Of a DNA stretch of 40,939 nucleotides, positions 33,615 through 40,939 are shown in pieces; position 1 is the first letter of the stretch, and every line of letters starts with the position of its first letter. Origin of the DNA: Bacteroidales bacterium (GTDB lineage: Bacteria; Bacteroidota; Bacteroidia; Bacteroidales; Muribaculaceae). A program made the position numbers and the translations under genes. The notes beneath the pieces are model-generated. The model worked only from the letters and a program-made list of their open reading frames with translations, had not been told where the DNA came from and ran no database searches. The stretch covers positions 1 to 40,939 of the forward strand of contig DXXK01000047.1 of assembly GCA_019416425.1 (NCBI GenBank), in the 5' to 3' direction.

Positions 33615-34160
33615 TCAAGGCTGCGTCCACAGGCAACCCAGCATAGCCGCGCCGCGGAATCCGGCCTGGCGCAGAAGGGGCAGTTTGTCCGGCGTGACGC
33701 CTCCCAGAGCCACCACGTTCATTCCTTTAATGACAGGAGTCAGTTCCATCGGATTGAATCGTGAGGCATAACCTGGTTTGGAGATGGAGTCGAAGATGGG
33801 GGACAGCGTCTGATACTGTGGCATGGATCCGTCGGGCAGCGGCATGGTCAGCTCCTGCAGCGAGTGGCACGAGCGCGTCACTGAAGGGCAGTCCGCGGGA
33901 GCCTCGGGGTTGCGGCTGTTCAGATGCACGCCACCCAAGGCGAATTCGTTGAGGAGGTCGAAATGGTCGTGGATCCGCAGTCGCGGATGGTACAAGGCCG
34001 GAATGGCTTGAATCAGCCGGCTCATGTCGTCGCGGGCGGCACCTGGCTTGCGGATGTGGACCAGGTCGATGTCAGTGTCCAGCAGGCGGACTATGCGCTC
34101 CGCTTCGCCGTCGAAGAATTCCGGCAGGGTGAACCCAATGGTCAGGAAGTCGTGGTTCAT
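33615..34160 (-). CDS. Second ThiE/TenI-family protein
   Basis: A 181-residue protein of the thiamine monophosphate synthase/TenI superfamily, with VHIRKPGAARDDM, RLRIHDHFDLLNEFALGGVHLNSRNP, YQTLSPIFDSISKPGY and VVALGGVTPDKLPLLRQAGFRGAAML. The Q-x-R-x-K pattern of true ThiE is reduced to HIRK, so it may be a TenI-like thiazole tautomerase and not a second synthase. The start MNHDFLTIGF at 34160 overlaps the thiS stop by 4 bp (ATGA), so it is coupled to thiS. I leave the symbol blank because ThiE-like and TenI roles cannot be separated by eye. Confidence 0.8.
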   Translation of the reverse strand: MNHDFLTIGFTLPEFFDGEAERIVRLLDTDIDLVHIRKPGAARDDMSRLIQAIPALYHPRLRIHDHFDLLNEFALGGVHLNSRNPEAPADCPSVTRSCHSLQELTMPLPDGSMPQYQTLSPIFDSISKPGYASRFNPMELTPVIKGMNVVALGGVTPDKLPLLRQAGFRGAAMLGCLWTQP

Positions 34161-34360
34161 CCTCCGAAGGCCGCTGAGATTATCACCACGCGGTCGCCTT
34201 CGGACAGCTTGGTAGATTCCCACAATGCATGGCGCACTATGCGGTCATTTATAGATACTGCTGTGCCGTTGTGGCTTATTCCTTTGGTATTCAACAGTTC
34301 CAGAACGGTGCAGTCATCGTGCGCCAAGGTGACGCTCTCGTTATTTAATGTTATCTTCAT
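34157..34360 (-). CDS. thiS: Sulfur carrier protein ThiS
   Basis: A 67-residue ubiquitin-like protein, MKITLNNESVTL to VVIISAAFGG. The C-terminal Gly-Gly is where the thiocarboxylate forms, which then passes sulfur to ThiG. The start at 34360 follows the promoter by about 28 nt; an upstream open extension of 26 codons lies across the promoter and is rejected. It is the first gene of the operon. The activating enzyme ThiF, which often lies in such clusters, is absent from this window. Confidence 0.95.
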   Translation of the reverse strand: MKITLNNESVTLAHDDCTVLELLNTKGISHNGTAVSINDRIVRHALWESTKLSEGDRVVIISAAFGG

Positions 34361-34392
34361 AGTTTTTATATTGTCTTGCTTTCTGGTTTCTG

Positions 34393-34424
34393 CAAATTTA
34401 GCAACAATCCCCCTAAAATACAAG
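34393..34424 (-). promoter_or_regulatory. thiS: Promoter of the thiamine operon
   Basis: On the minus strand CTTG (34421-34424), a 20-nt spacer and TAAATTTG (34393-34400). The transcript would start near 34388, about 28 nt before thiS, too close for a TPP riboswitch. No THI-box sequence is seen. Confidence 0.65.
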
Positions 34425-34500
34425 TTTACAAAAGCCAAAATTTTATTTCATTGAAATTCAAGTGATAGTAATGGAATCGAAATTTCCAATAGTTTTTTCA

Positions 34501-34532
34501 TTTTTTTATTAGAATATTTTGTAGTTAATTTG
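34501..34532 (+). promoter_or_regulatory. dnaA: Probable dnaA promoter
   Basis: TTTT (34501-34504), a 20-nt spacer and TTAATTTG (34525-34532) are each one base from the Bacteroidetes consensus. The leader would be about 65 nt. No cluster of DnaA boxes was seen in the AT-rich 34361-34601 spacer. Confidence 0.4.
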
Positions 34533-34601
34533 CATTGCGAATGGTTAGGACGCCACAAGCGGTCCGCCCTGGAAATTCAATTAAACCCTCAAGAAACACA
34601 A

Positions 34602-36002
34602 ATGACCATGGACAGTTCGGTACAGGAAAAATGGGCAAAGTGCCTTAGCTTAATCCGCGACAATATCGGCGAGGATAAGTTCAAGGTATGGTTTGCCGCA
34701 GCCGAGCTGTTGAGTTACGACAACGGTCATATCGTGCTTCAGGTTCCATCGGCCTACTATGCCGATCTGTATGACTCGCACTTCAGTTCCATCCTGCGTC
34801 TGTCGCTGGAGAAGGCGTTCGGTTGCCGCGTCACCATGGATTATGCCTACAACGTGATCGGCGACGACGATACGTCGCGCGTGAAGGTGCAGAGTCCTGA
34901 GCTTTCCAAGTCGATTCAAAATCCCATAGTTCGCCAGACGGAGAACGCTCCGGTGGCGCAGCGCGGGCAGAATTTCGACTCACAGCTGAATCCGGCACTG
35001 AATTTCGAGAACTACTGTGTAGGTAAGTCCAACGAGGTGGCCTACACCATCGCTGAGCATATAGCCAACCATCCCGAGAAGCGGGAGTTCAACCCTTACT
35101 TCCTGTATGGCGCGGTAGGCGTGGGGAAGACCCATCTGATCCAGGCCATCGGCCTTCGAATCAAGGAAAAGAATCCGCAGGCGCGCGTGCTGTTCATGAC
35201 CATGCGTCAGTTCCAGAACATGTACCAGCATGTCGCTATGGATCCCAAGGGAGACATACCGCAGTTCATCAACTGGTTCCAGTCCATGGACTGCATCCTG
35301 TTCGACGACCTGCAGGAGATGACGGGTGCCAAGACGGCTGCGACGCTTTTCCCCATCTTCAACCATCTGCATCAGCACAACAAGAAGCTGATATTCACCT
35401 GCGACCGTCCTCCCATGGAGCTGGACGGCCTGACGGACCGTCTGATTGACCGTTTCAAGTGGGGCATCACCGAACCACTTCCGGCGCCCGACCTGGAGCT
35501 GCGCAAGAAGATTCTGCACGCCAAGGCCGCCCGCGGCGGTCTGGACCTGTCCGACCAGATTATAGACCTGATTGCCGAGAGCTGCACAGGCTCCGTCCGT
35601 GAGCTGGAGGGTATCGTGATCGGCCTGCAGCTGCGCTGCATCAACGCCAACCAGCCACTGTCGCTTGAGATGGCGCGCGAGGTGATCAGCCACACTGTGA
35701 AGACCCCGGTGCGCAAGAGCGTCAATTTCGATATGATTGTGGAGAACACCGCTGAGTACTTCAACCTGAATCCCGACAATCTGTTCAGCAAGAGCCGTCT
35801 GCGCGATATAGCCGATGCCCGCCAGATTGTGATGTACCTCTGCAGCAAGCACACTGACCTCTCCACCCCTGCTATAGGGGCCAAACTGAAACGCGAGCAC
35901 AGCACCGTGATTTACGGCATCAAGGCTGTGCGCGACCGTATCTCGTGCAGCAAGGACACCGCCGCAGCCGTAGCTGCCATCGAGGAGGTCCTGCTCCGGT
36001 AA
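34602..36002 (+). CDS. dnaA: Chromosomal replication initiator DnaA
   Basis: A 466-residue initiator protein. Domain I is MDSSVQEKWAKCLSLIRDNI and onward (about 3-85); a linker leads to the AAA+ core with FNPYFLYGAVGVGKTHLIQAIG (Walker A) and ILFDDLQEM (Walker B); domain IV ends with TPAIGAKLKREHSTVIYGIKAV, the DnaA signature for DnaA-box binding. Start at 34602 (MTM) or 34608; an open extension of 24 codons upstream overlaps the probable promoter and is rejected. A perfect terminator follows. dnaN and other replication genes are not adjacent. Confidence 0.97.
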   Translation: MTMDSSVQEKWAKCLSLIRDNIGEDKFKVWFAAAELLSYDNGHIVLQVPSAYYADLYDSHFSSILRLSLEKAFGCRVTMDYAYNVIGDDDTSRVKVQSPELSKSIQNPIVRQTENAPVAQRGQNFDSQLNPALNFENYCVGKSNEVAYTIAEHIANHPEKREFNPYFLYGAVGVGKTHLIQAIGLRIKEKNPQARVLFMTMRQFQNMYQHVAMDPKGDIPQFINWFQSMDCILFDDLQEMTGAKTAATLFPIFNHLHQHNKKLIFTCDRPPMELDGLTDRLIDRFKWGITEPLPAPDLELRKKILHAKAARGGLDLSDQIIDLIAESCTGSVRELEGIVIGLQLRCINANQPLSLEMAREVISHTVKTPVRKSVNFDMIVENTAEYFNLNPDNLFSKSRLRDIADARQIVMYLCSKHTDLSTPAIGAKLKREHSTVIYGIKAVRDRISCSKDTAAAVAAIEEVLLR

Positions 36003-36052
36003 GCTCAGGTATCTGCCTGTCGGAAGATTATTCCACACTTCAACATATATGT

Positions 36053-36092
36053 AAAGAATCAGCGCCGGCATCGCCGGCGCTGATTCTTTTTT
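36053..36092. terminator. Strong bidirectional terminator between dnaA and degP
   Basis: A perfect 17-bp stem (36053-36069 with 36073-36089) around a 3-nt loop, with T-residues to 36092 on the plus strand and TTT-rich sequence on the minus strand. It serves the convergent dnaA and htrA genes. Confidence 0.92.
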
Positions 36093-36109
36093 CGGGTATG
36101 AACGCTCGC

Positions 36110-37552
36110 TTACTCTGCCGCAAGATTCACGGCGTAAGTGTACTTCTTGCCGGTGGGGTAAACTCCGTACAGGATCAGGGCCTTGTAGTCGTCGCTGTCT
36201 TTCATCACCTTGTTGTAGATCTGCTCCACATCGTCGCTGCTGTTGACGGGAACGTCGTTGACGGCTGTGATGATGAATCCCTCCTTGACGCCGGCATCGC
36301 GGATGGCGCCGGCCTTGAGGCCCTTGACCTGGACGCCGTTGGAGATGCCCAGACGTTCCTTGGTCTCCGGAGTCAGCTTCATGAAGGCGCAGCCCAGCTC
36401 GCTGAAGTCGCCCTTCTTGGTTATGGATGTGGTACCGCTCTGGTTGCGCAGCGTGGCGCTCTTCTCGATCTTCTTGTTGTCGCGGTAGTAGGTCACGGTG
36501 ATACGGTCGCCGGGACGGAACTTGTTGATCTGCTCCACAAGCTGCGCGTGGCTGCCTACGGATACGCCGTTGACTGCAGTGATGACGTCGCCTTCCTTAA
36601 GTCCGAGCTCCTTGGCGGTGCTCATATCGCTGACGCTGGCCACAAGCAGACCGGCCTTGATGGCGGTGATATCCTTCTCCTTGGCGATCTTGGCGTCGAG
36701 CTCCAGAACCTGTACACCCAGAACGGCGCGTTGCACGGTACCGTACTGCTTGATGTCGTTCATTACCTTCTGTACGATGGTGGTGGGGATAGCGAAGGAG
36801 AATCCGGCGTAGGACCCGGTGTTGCTGTAGATGGCGGAGTTGATGCCGATCAGCTCACCCTTCAGGTTGACCAGGGCACCGCCCGAATTTCCGGGGTTCA
36901 GCGCCGCGTCGGTCTGGATGAATGACTCGATGCTGAGGCCCCCCTTGTGGTTCTGGCCCAGGCTGCGTGCCTTGGCGCTGACGATACCGGCGGTAACTGT
37001 AGAGTTGAAGCCGAAAGGATTGCCTACGGCCAGAACCCATTCGCCGATCTTGACGGATTCGGAGTCGCCCCATACGATGGGGGTCAGGCCCTTGGCGTCG
37101 ACTTTGATCAGCGCAAGATCGGATGCCTCGTCGGTGCCGATGATCTTGGCGTCGTAGGTGCTGTTGTCGTTGAACAGTACCTCCAGCTTGTCGGCGCCGT
37201 CCACAACATGGTTGTTGGTGACGATGTAGCCGTCCTCGCTGATGATCACGCCCGAGCCGAGGCCGGACTGTACGGGCTCGCTCTTCTTCTTCTGCTGCGG
37301 GGGCTGCTGCTGACGCGGCTGTGGGTTACCGAAGAAGAAGTCGAACATGCCGAAGGGGTCATAGCCTCCCTGGCCGTAGGGGTTCTGCTGGCGCGTAGTG
37401 TACGACTTGATACACACCACCGCGTTGACGGTCTTCTCCGCGGCAGTGGTGAAATCGGTCTCGAAGGCAGGGGTAGTCACGGCCTGAGCCGACCCGGCGC
37501 AAAACAGGGCGAGTGCGAGCATCGAGCCGGTGAGTGTTTTCATTTTTCTCAT
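36110..37552 (-). CDS. degP: Periplasmic serine protease, HtrA/DegP family
   Basis: A 480-residue periplasmic quality-control protease. It has a signal peptide (about residues 1-24, cleavage after AQA), a Gln/Pro-rich insert (QPRQQQPPQQKKK), and a chymotrypsin-like domain with catalytic His in IVTNNHVVDG, Asp in EASDLALIKV and Ser in LNPGNSGGAL. Two PDZ domains follow; the first contains AKELGLKEGDVITAVNGVSV and the second IRDAGVKEGFIITAVNDVPV. The second codon choice MKTLTG at 37543 is also possible as a start. Length is that of DegP/DegQ. It is a single gene with its own terminator. Confidence 0.94.
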   Translation of the reverse strand: MRKMKTLTGSMLALALFCAGSAQAVTTPAFETDFTTAAEKTVNAVVCIKSYTTRQQNPYGQGGYDPFGMFDFFFGNPQPRQQQPPQQKKKSEPVQSGLGSGVIISEDGYIVTNNHVVDGADKLEVLFNDNSTYDAKIIGTDEASDLALIKVDAKGLTPIVWGDSESVKIGEWVLAVGNPFGFNSTVTAGIVSAKARSLGQNHKGGLSIESFIQTDAALNPGNSGGALVNLKGELIGINSAIYSNTGSYAGFSFAIPTTIVQKVMNDIKQYGTVQRAVLGVQVLELDAKIAKEKDITAIKAGLLVASVSDMSTAKELGLKEGDVITAVNGVSVGSHAQLVEQINKFRPGDRITVTYYRDNKKIEKSATLRNQSGTTSITKKGDFSELGCAFMKLTPETKERLGISNGVQVKGLKAGAIRDAGVKEGFIITAVNDVPVNSSDDVEQIYNKVMKDSDDYKALILYGVYPTGKKYTYAVNLAAE

Positions 37553-37850
37553 ATATGATGAATCTGTTTGTTTATAAGCGGATTTTGTGTTTATCCTATA
37601 GGGAGAGTAGGGATTGCCTCATCTCATCTAATGGAATTTCAATAGTCAGTTATTGTTTTAACATTCCGGTATGCAAAGTAAATGTAAAAATCTGTAAGAT
37701 ATTATTCCGCTTAACACTAATTGTTAATTTTAACGTTATTTAATCGCGAGGCCTTATAAGACACACGATGATATGTTTTGATATGGAAACGGGAGGTAGA
37801 CACGGATGATGCGTGTCTGCCTCCCGTTTTAGCAGGGGAATCCTAAAGGG
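37553..37850. other. Intergenic region between degP and the S9 peptidase
   Basis: About 300 bp, AT-rich. The left part should hold the degP promoter, but no clean TAnnTTTG/TTTG pair is seen on the minus strand, so it may need another sigma factor. A palindrome GTTAATTTTAAC lies at 37723-37734. The right end has the terminator at 37787-37829. No gene is apparent. Confidence 0.5.
37787..37829 (-). terminator. Terminator after the S9 peptidase gene
   Basis: An 18-bp stem with one G-U pair (37787-37804 with 37812-37829, 7-nt loop), 22 nt past the stop of the minus-strand peptidase gene. The T-runs on both sides are short (3-4). Confidence 0.75.
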
Positions 37851-39941
37851 TTATTTCTTGAGGTACTTGTCGAGGAAGCGGAAGAAGGTTCGCTGCCACA
37901 GGATGGCGTTCTGGGGCTTCAGAATCCAGTGGTTCTCATCGGGGAACACCAGCATTTCTGCCTCCAGGCCGTGCATCTTGGCGGCGTTGAAGGCCATCAT
38001 GCCCTGCGATGCCAGGATGCGGTAGTCAAGCTCGCCCACGGTCACTAAGATTGGAGCTGTCCAGTTGTTGACGAATTTATGCGGAGAATTGGCGAACGTG
38101 CGCTGTGCCGTGGCATTGTTCTGGTCCCAGTACGGACCACCCATGTCGAAGTCAGCAAACCACATTTCCTCGGTCTCAAGATACTGCGACTCGATGTTGA
38201 AGATACCGGCATGAGCCACCAGAGCTGCAAAACGTCCGTCGTTGTGGCCTGCCAGCCAATATACGGAGAAACCGCCGTAGCTTGCGCCGATGGCTCCGAC
38301 ATGGTCTGCATCAACGTATGGCTGTGCCTTGATGTAGTCCGTAGCGGAGAAGTAGTCCTTCATGTTCTGGCCACCGTAGTCACCGCTGATCTGACGGTTC
38401 CATTCGGTGCCGAAGCCGGGCAGACCGCGACGGTTGGGGGCTATTACAACATAACCGTGAGCCGCCATAATCATGAAGTTCCAGCGATAGCTCCAGAACT
38501 GGCTTACGGCCTGCTGCGGACCTCCCTGGCAGTAAAGGATGGCGGGATACTTCTTGTTGGGATCGAAGTCGGGGGGCAGGATCTCCCAGCAGGTCATCAT
38601 CTTGCCGTCGGTGGTGGGAACCATCACCTTGCGGACCTCGCCGAGCTTCAGCTTGCCCAGCAGCTCGTCGTTGACGGATGTGAGTTTCTTCTCCTCGCCG
38701 CCGACCATGTATATCTCGTTCGGCTCGCGCATGCTGTGGCGCAGCGTCAGGGCCTGCGTGTCGCTGACAGGCAGCGGTTTGCCATAGTCGCACACACCGT
38801 TTGCGACGGTATCGATGGCGCATGTGGCCACATCGATGGTGAAGACAGGCTCAGTACCCTCATAGTAGCCGGAGAACCAGATCTTCTTGCCGTTGGGCGC
38901 CCATGAGATGTTCTCGGGCCAGTAGTCCCACTTCTCTGTCAGGTCGCGTACCTGCTTGGTTGCCATATCCATGACCATCAGGCGCTTCTTGTCGCTCTCA
39001 TATTTGGGTGTAGCCATCGACAGCCATGCCAGCTGCTTGCCGTCGGGCGAGAAGGCCGGGTCCGTGTTGTAACCCTGCTCACCCTCGGTCAGGTTGACGG
39101 TCTGCTTGCTGGCCAGGTCGTAGCGGTACAGGTTGGAGTTGGTGGAGAAGGCATAGTCCATGCCTTTCAGCTTGCGGCTGACATACACCAGGCTCTGGCC
39201 GTCGGGTGCCCAGGCAAAGGACTCGGCGCCGCCGAAGGGACGCATGGGGCACTCGTAAGGTTCGCCGGCCATGATGTCGGTGGCCTCGCCGATGCCGTTA
39301 AGGCTGAACTCGGCTACAAAGGGATGGGGAATCTTCTCGACCCACTCGTCCCAATGCTTGTACATCAGGTCGTCCACAACGCGGCCGGTGGTCTTGGGCA
39401 GACCCTGGAACAGAGTGGAGTCCTTCTGATTGAAATCATCGATGGGCGATGCGAAAACCACATGCTTGCCGTCGGGTGCGATCTCGAAGCACTCGATGCC
39501 GTTCTTGACATTGGACAGACACTTCACGCCTGAGCCGTTGGCGTCCATTACATGGATCTGGTTGCCCTCGGTCTCCTTGTCGTAGGCAAGATAGGCGATC
39601 TTGGCGCCGTTCTCGATCCAGCGTATGTTGCTCTCGGACTTGGCGGTCCTGGTGAGACGGGTCATCTCCTTGCCGTCGAGAGGCATCGTGTAGATCTCGG
39701 CGTTGCCTTTGTTCTCCTGGATGTCCTCGTAGGTCAGGGTGAAGGCCACGGTCTTGCCGTCGGGGCTGACGGCGGCGTCGCCGATGCGGCCGAAGGCCTC
39801 CAGCACCTCCGGAGTGAACTGCCCGTCCACGATCTGGATGTCGGGCTTCTCTATGATTTTCTCACTCGCCTCCTTGCTCTGGCATCCGCTCAGCGCTACG
39901 GGCAGCAACATCGCACACATGGTCAATTTTGTTTTGTTCAT
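37851..39941 (-). CDS. S9-family prolyl-oligopeptidase-like lipoprotein
   Basis: A 696-residue dipeptidyl-/oligopeptidase. The signal peptide ends in the lipobox LSGC (Cys 20), so it is anchored to a membrane from the periplasmic side. A beta-propeller (about residues 40-400) with WD40-like repeats such as SPDGKTVAF, APDGKHVVF, APDGQSLVY, SPDGKQLAW precedes an alpha/beta hydrolase with the nucleophile in IGASYGGFS, and later Asp in VGELDYRI and His in DENHWI. It resembles the DPP5-like peptidases of Bacteroidetes that degrade oligopeptides in the periplasm. It follows the YgiQ-like gene by 6 nt, so they form an operon. Confidence 0.93.
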   Translation of the reverse strand: MNKTKLTMCAMLLPVALSGCQSKEASEKIIEKPDIQIVDGQFTPEVLEAFGRIGDAAVSPDGKTVAFTLTYEDIQENKGNAEIYTMPLDGKEMTRLTRTAKSESNIRWIENGAKIAYLAYDKETEGNQIHVMDANGSGVKCLSNVKNGIECFEIAPDGKHVVFASPIDDFNQKDSTLFQGLPKTTGRVVDDLMYKHWDEWVEKIPHPFVAEFSLNGIGEATDIMAGEPYECPMRPFGGAESFAWAPDGQSLVYVSRKLKGMDYAFSTNSNLYRYDLASKQTVNLTEGEQGYNTDPAFSPDGKQLAWLSMATPKYESDKKRLMVMDMATKQVRDLTEKWDYWPENISWAPNGKKIWFSGYYEGTEPVFTIDVATCAIDTVANGVCDYGKPLPVSDTQALTLRHSMREPNEIYMVGGEEKKLTSVNDELLGKLKLGEVRKVMVPTTDGKMMTCWEILPPDFDPNKKYPAILYCQGGPQQAVSQFWSYRWNFMIMAAHGYVVIAPNRRGLPGFGTEWNRQISGDYGGQNMKDYFSATDYIKAQPYVDADHVGAIGASYGGFSVYWLAGHNDGRFAALVAHAGIFNIESQYLETEEMWFADFDMGGPYWDQNNATAQRTFANSPHKFVNNWTAPILVTVGELDYRILASQGMMAFNAAKMHGLEAEMLVFPDENHWILKPQNAILWQRTFFRFLDKYLKK

Positions 39942-39947
39942 GGTGTT

Positions 39948-40939
39948 TTATTTAGGTTTGTACTTCTTTTTAGTTCGTTGGTCGTATCTGTTTCGGGAAC
40001 CGTAATCTGTCTTAGGTTTCGCGGAGTTCCTGAGCGCCGGGTTGGGGTAGAGGGCGCGTATCAGGTCCTCGCGGTGCATCTTGCGCAGCTCGGCCAGGAT
40101 GGAGGGGCGTTCCTCCGGCTTGTACCAGAAGAAGAACTGCCTCTGGGCCAGTTTCTGGTCGGGCGTGACGGCGGTGTATACGCGCTCGCCTGTGTAGGGA
40201 TGCACGCCGCTGTAGTATATCTCGGTCGAGACGGTCATAGGTGTCGGGGTGAAGTCCTGCACCTGTTCCAGATGGAAATCCATGCCCTTGGTGATGGCAG
40301 CCAGCTCGGCCATATCCACCTCGCGGCATCCTGGATGCGACGATATGAAGTAGGGGATAAGCTGCTGCTTCAGCCCCTCCTCGGCATTGATGCGGTCGAA
40401 TATCCGCTTGAACTTGTGGAACAGCTGGAACGATGGCTTGCGCATCACGTTCAGTACAGCGTCCGAGGTATGTTCCGGCGCCACCTTCAGGCGGCCGGAC
40501 ACATGGTGACGGATCACCTCCTCGATATATTCACGGTTTGTCTCGCGAACCTTGACATCGGGATTGTCAGCCATGGCCAGGTCGTAGCGGATGCCGCTGC
40601 CGATAAACGATTTCTTCACACCCGGAATGGCGTCGACAGCGCGGTAGATGTCCAGCAGCGGAGCATGGTTGTTGTCAAGGTTCGGGCACGGTTTGGGATG
40701 CAGGCATGAAGGGCGCACGCACTTCTTGCATGCCTCGCGGTTGCGCCCTCCCATGGCATACATGTTGGCCGAGGGACCGCCCAGGTCTGAGATGTAGCCC
40801 TTGAAATCGGGCATTCGGGTGATCTGTTGCACTTCACGCATGATGGACTCCTTGGAGCGGGAAGCGATGAACTTGCCCTGATGAGCCGATATGGTGCAGA
40901 AGGCGCAGCCCCCGAAACATCCACGATGCATGTTTACGG
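39948..40939 (-). CDS. ygiQ: YgiQ-type radical SAM protein, 5' end outside the window
   Basis: The C-terminal 330 or so residues of a protein of the UPF0313/YgiQ radical SAM family. The visible part begins within VNMHRGCFGGCAFCTIS, whose cysteines (Cys spacing 3 and 2) bind the iron-sulfur cluster; it continues with YISDLGGPSANMY, KKCVRPSCLHPKPCPNLD, IGSGIRYDLAM and VAPEHTSDAVL, which are family signatures. The internal ATG at 40931 is not the start, because the conserved residues before it run off the edge. The C-terminus is basic (GSRNRYDQRTKKKYKPK). The function is unknown. Confidence 0.93.
   Translation of the reverse strand, partial: VNMHRGCFGGCAFCTISAHQGKFIASRSKESIMREVQQITRMPDFKGYISDLGGPSANMYAMGGRNREACKKCVRPSCLHPKPCPNLDNNHAPLLDIYRAVDAIPGVKKSFIGSGIRYDLAMADNPDVKVRETNREYIEEVIRHHVSGRLKVAPEHTSDAVLNVMRKPSFQLFHKFKRIFDRINAEEGLKQQLIPYFISSHPGCREVDMAELAAITKGMDFHLEQVQDFTPTPMTVSTEIYYSGVHPYTGERVYTAVTPDQKLAQRQFFFWYKPEERPSILAELRKMHREDLIRALYPNPALRNSAKPKTDYGSRNRYDQRTKKKYKPK

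Noticed and set aside
34361..34601. oriC next to dnaA
   Set aside because: The spacer is AT-rich but no cluster of TTATCCACA-like boxes was seen.
34530..34601. N-terminal extension of DnaA by 24 residues
   Set aside because: It begins inside the probable promoter and the residues do not resemble DnaA domain I, which starts normally at 34602 or 34608.

Overview
The window looks like chromosomal DNA of a Bacteroidales bacterium, probably a gut lineage near Muribaculaceae (family-level placement is a guess). The support is: several promoters matching the Bacteroidetes form TTTG-N19-21-TAnnTTTG, a Bacteroidetes-style thiS-(tenI)-thiE-thiG-thiC-thiH cluster, a secreted protein with a C-terminal sorting-like domain, a short MenE, and protein sequences that read as Bacteroidetes throughout. 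No tRNA, rRNA, CRISPR array, transposase or integrase was seen.

Layout. 1-5.3 kb: an HTH regulator with its own promoter; rarA coupled to a HAD phosphatase; a pRiA4b ORF-3-like protein; a family 2 glycosyltransferase; a Crp/Fnr regulator whose promoter carries a perfect 9-bp inverted repeat. 5.4-10.1 kb: one minus-strand operon tpiA - SPOR protein - folE - menB - menC - menE (central metabolism, pterin and menaquinone synthesis). 10.1-10.6 kb: divergent promoters for tpiA and for a strongly structured RNA of about 300 nt.

10.6-22.8 kb: a plus-strand restriction/defence island: SNF2-type helicase with an N-terminal PLD-like region, DUF4391 protein, DUF4238 protein, type III-like methyltransferase (Mod), an unrecognised 589-residue protein, a small helical protein, the 3' remnant of a zeta-toxin-like gene, and a type III restriction subunit (Res) with intact helicase and nuclease motifs. 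The helicase, Mod and Res genes have balanced base composition. DUF4238 and the 589-residue gene are visibly AT-rich and sit at junctions of the core, like later cargo.

22.8-29.0 kb: a minus-strand operon encoding a membrane-anchored J-like protein without HPD, a long Hsp70, a GrpE-like protein and a secreted PI-PLC-like protein; it may be an uncommon membrane-tethered chaperone module. 29.1-34.4 kb: the thiamine operon, from a promoter with a leader too short for a TPP riboswitch. 34.5-40.9 kb: dnaA, HtrA/DegP protease, an S9-family lipoprotein peptidase and the 3' part of a YgiQ-type radical SAM gene cut by the window edge.

The most interesting parts are the structured RNA in front of the island, the composite restriction island with its unknown protein and decayed toxin gene, and the J-like/Hsp70/GrpE-like operon. 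Functional calls rest on motifs read by eye; no database search was possible.
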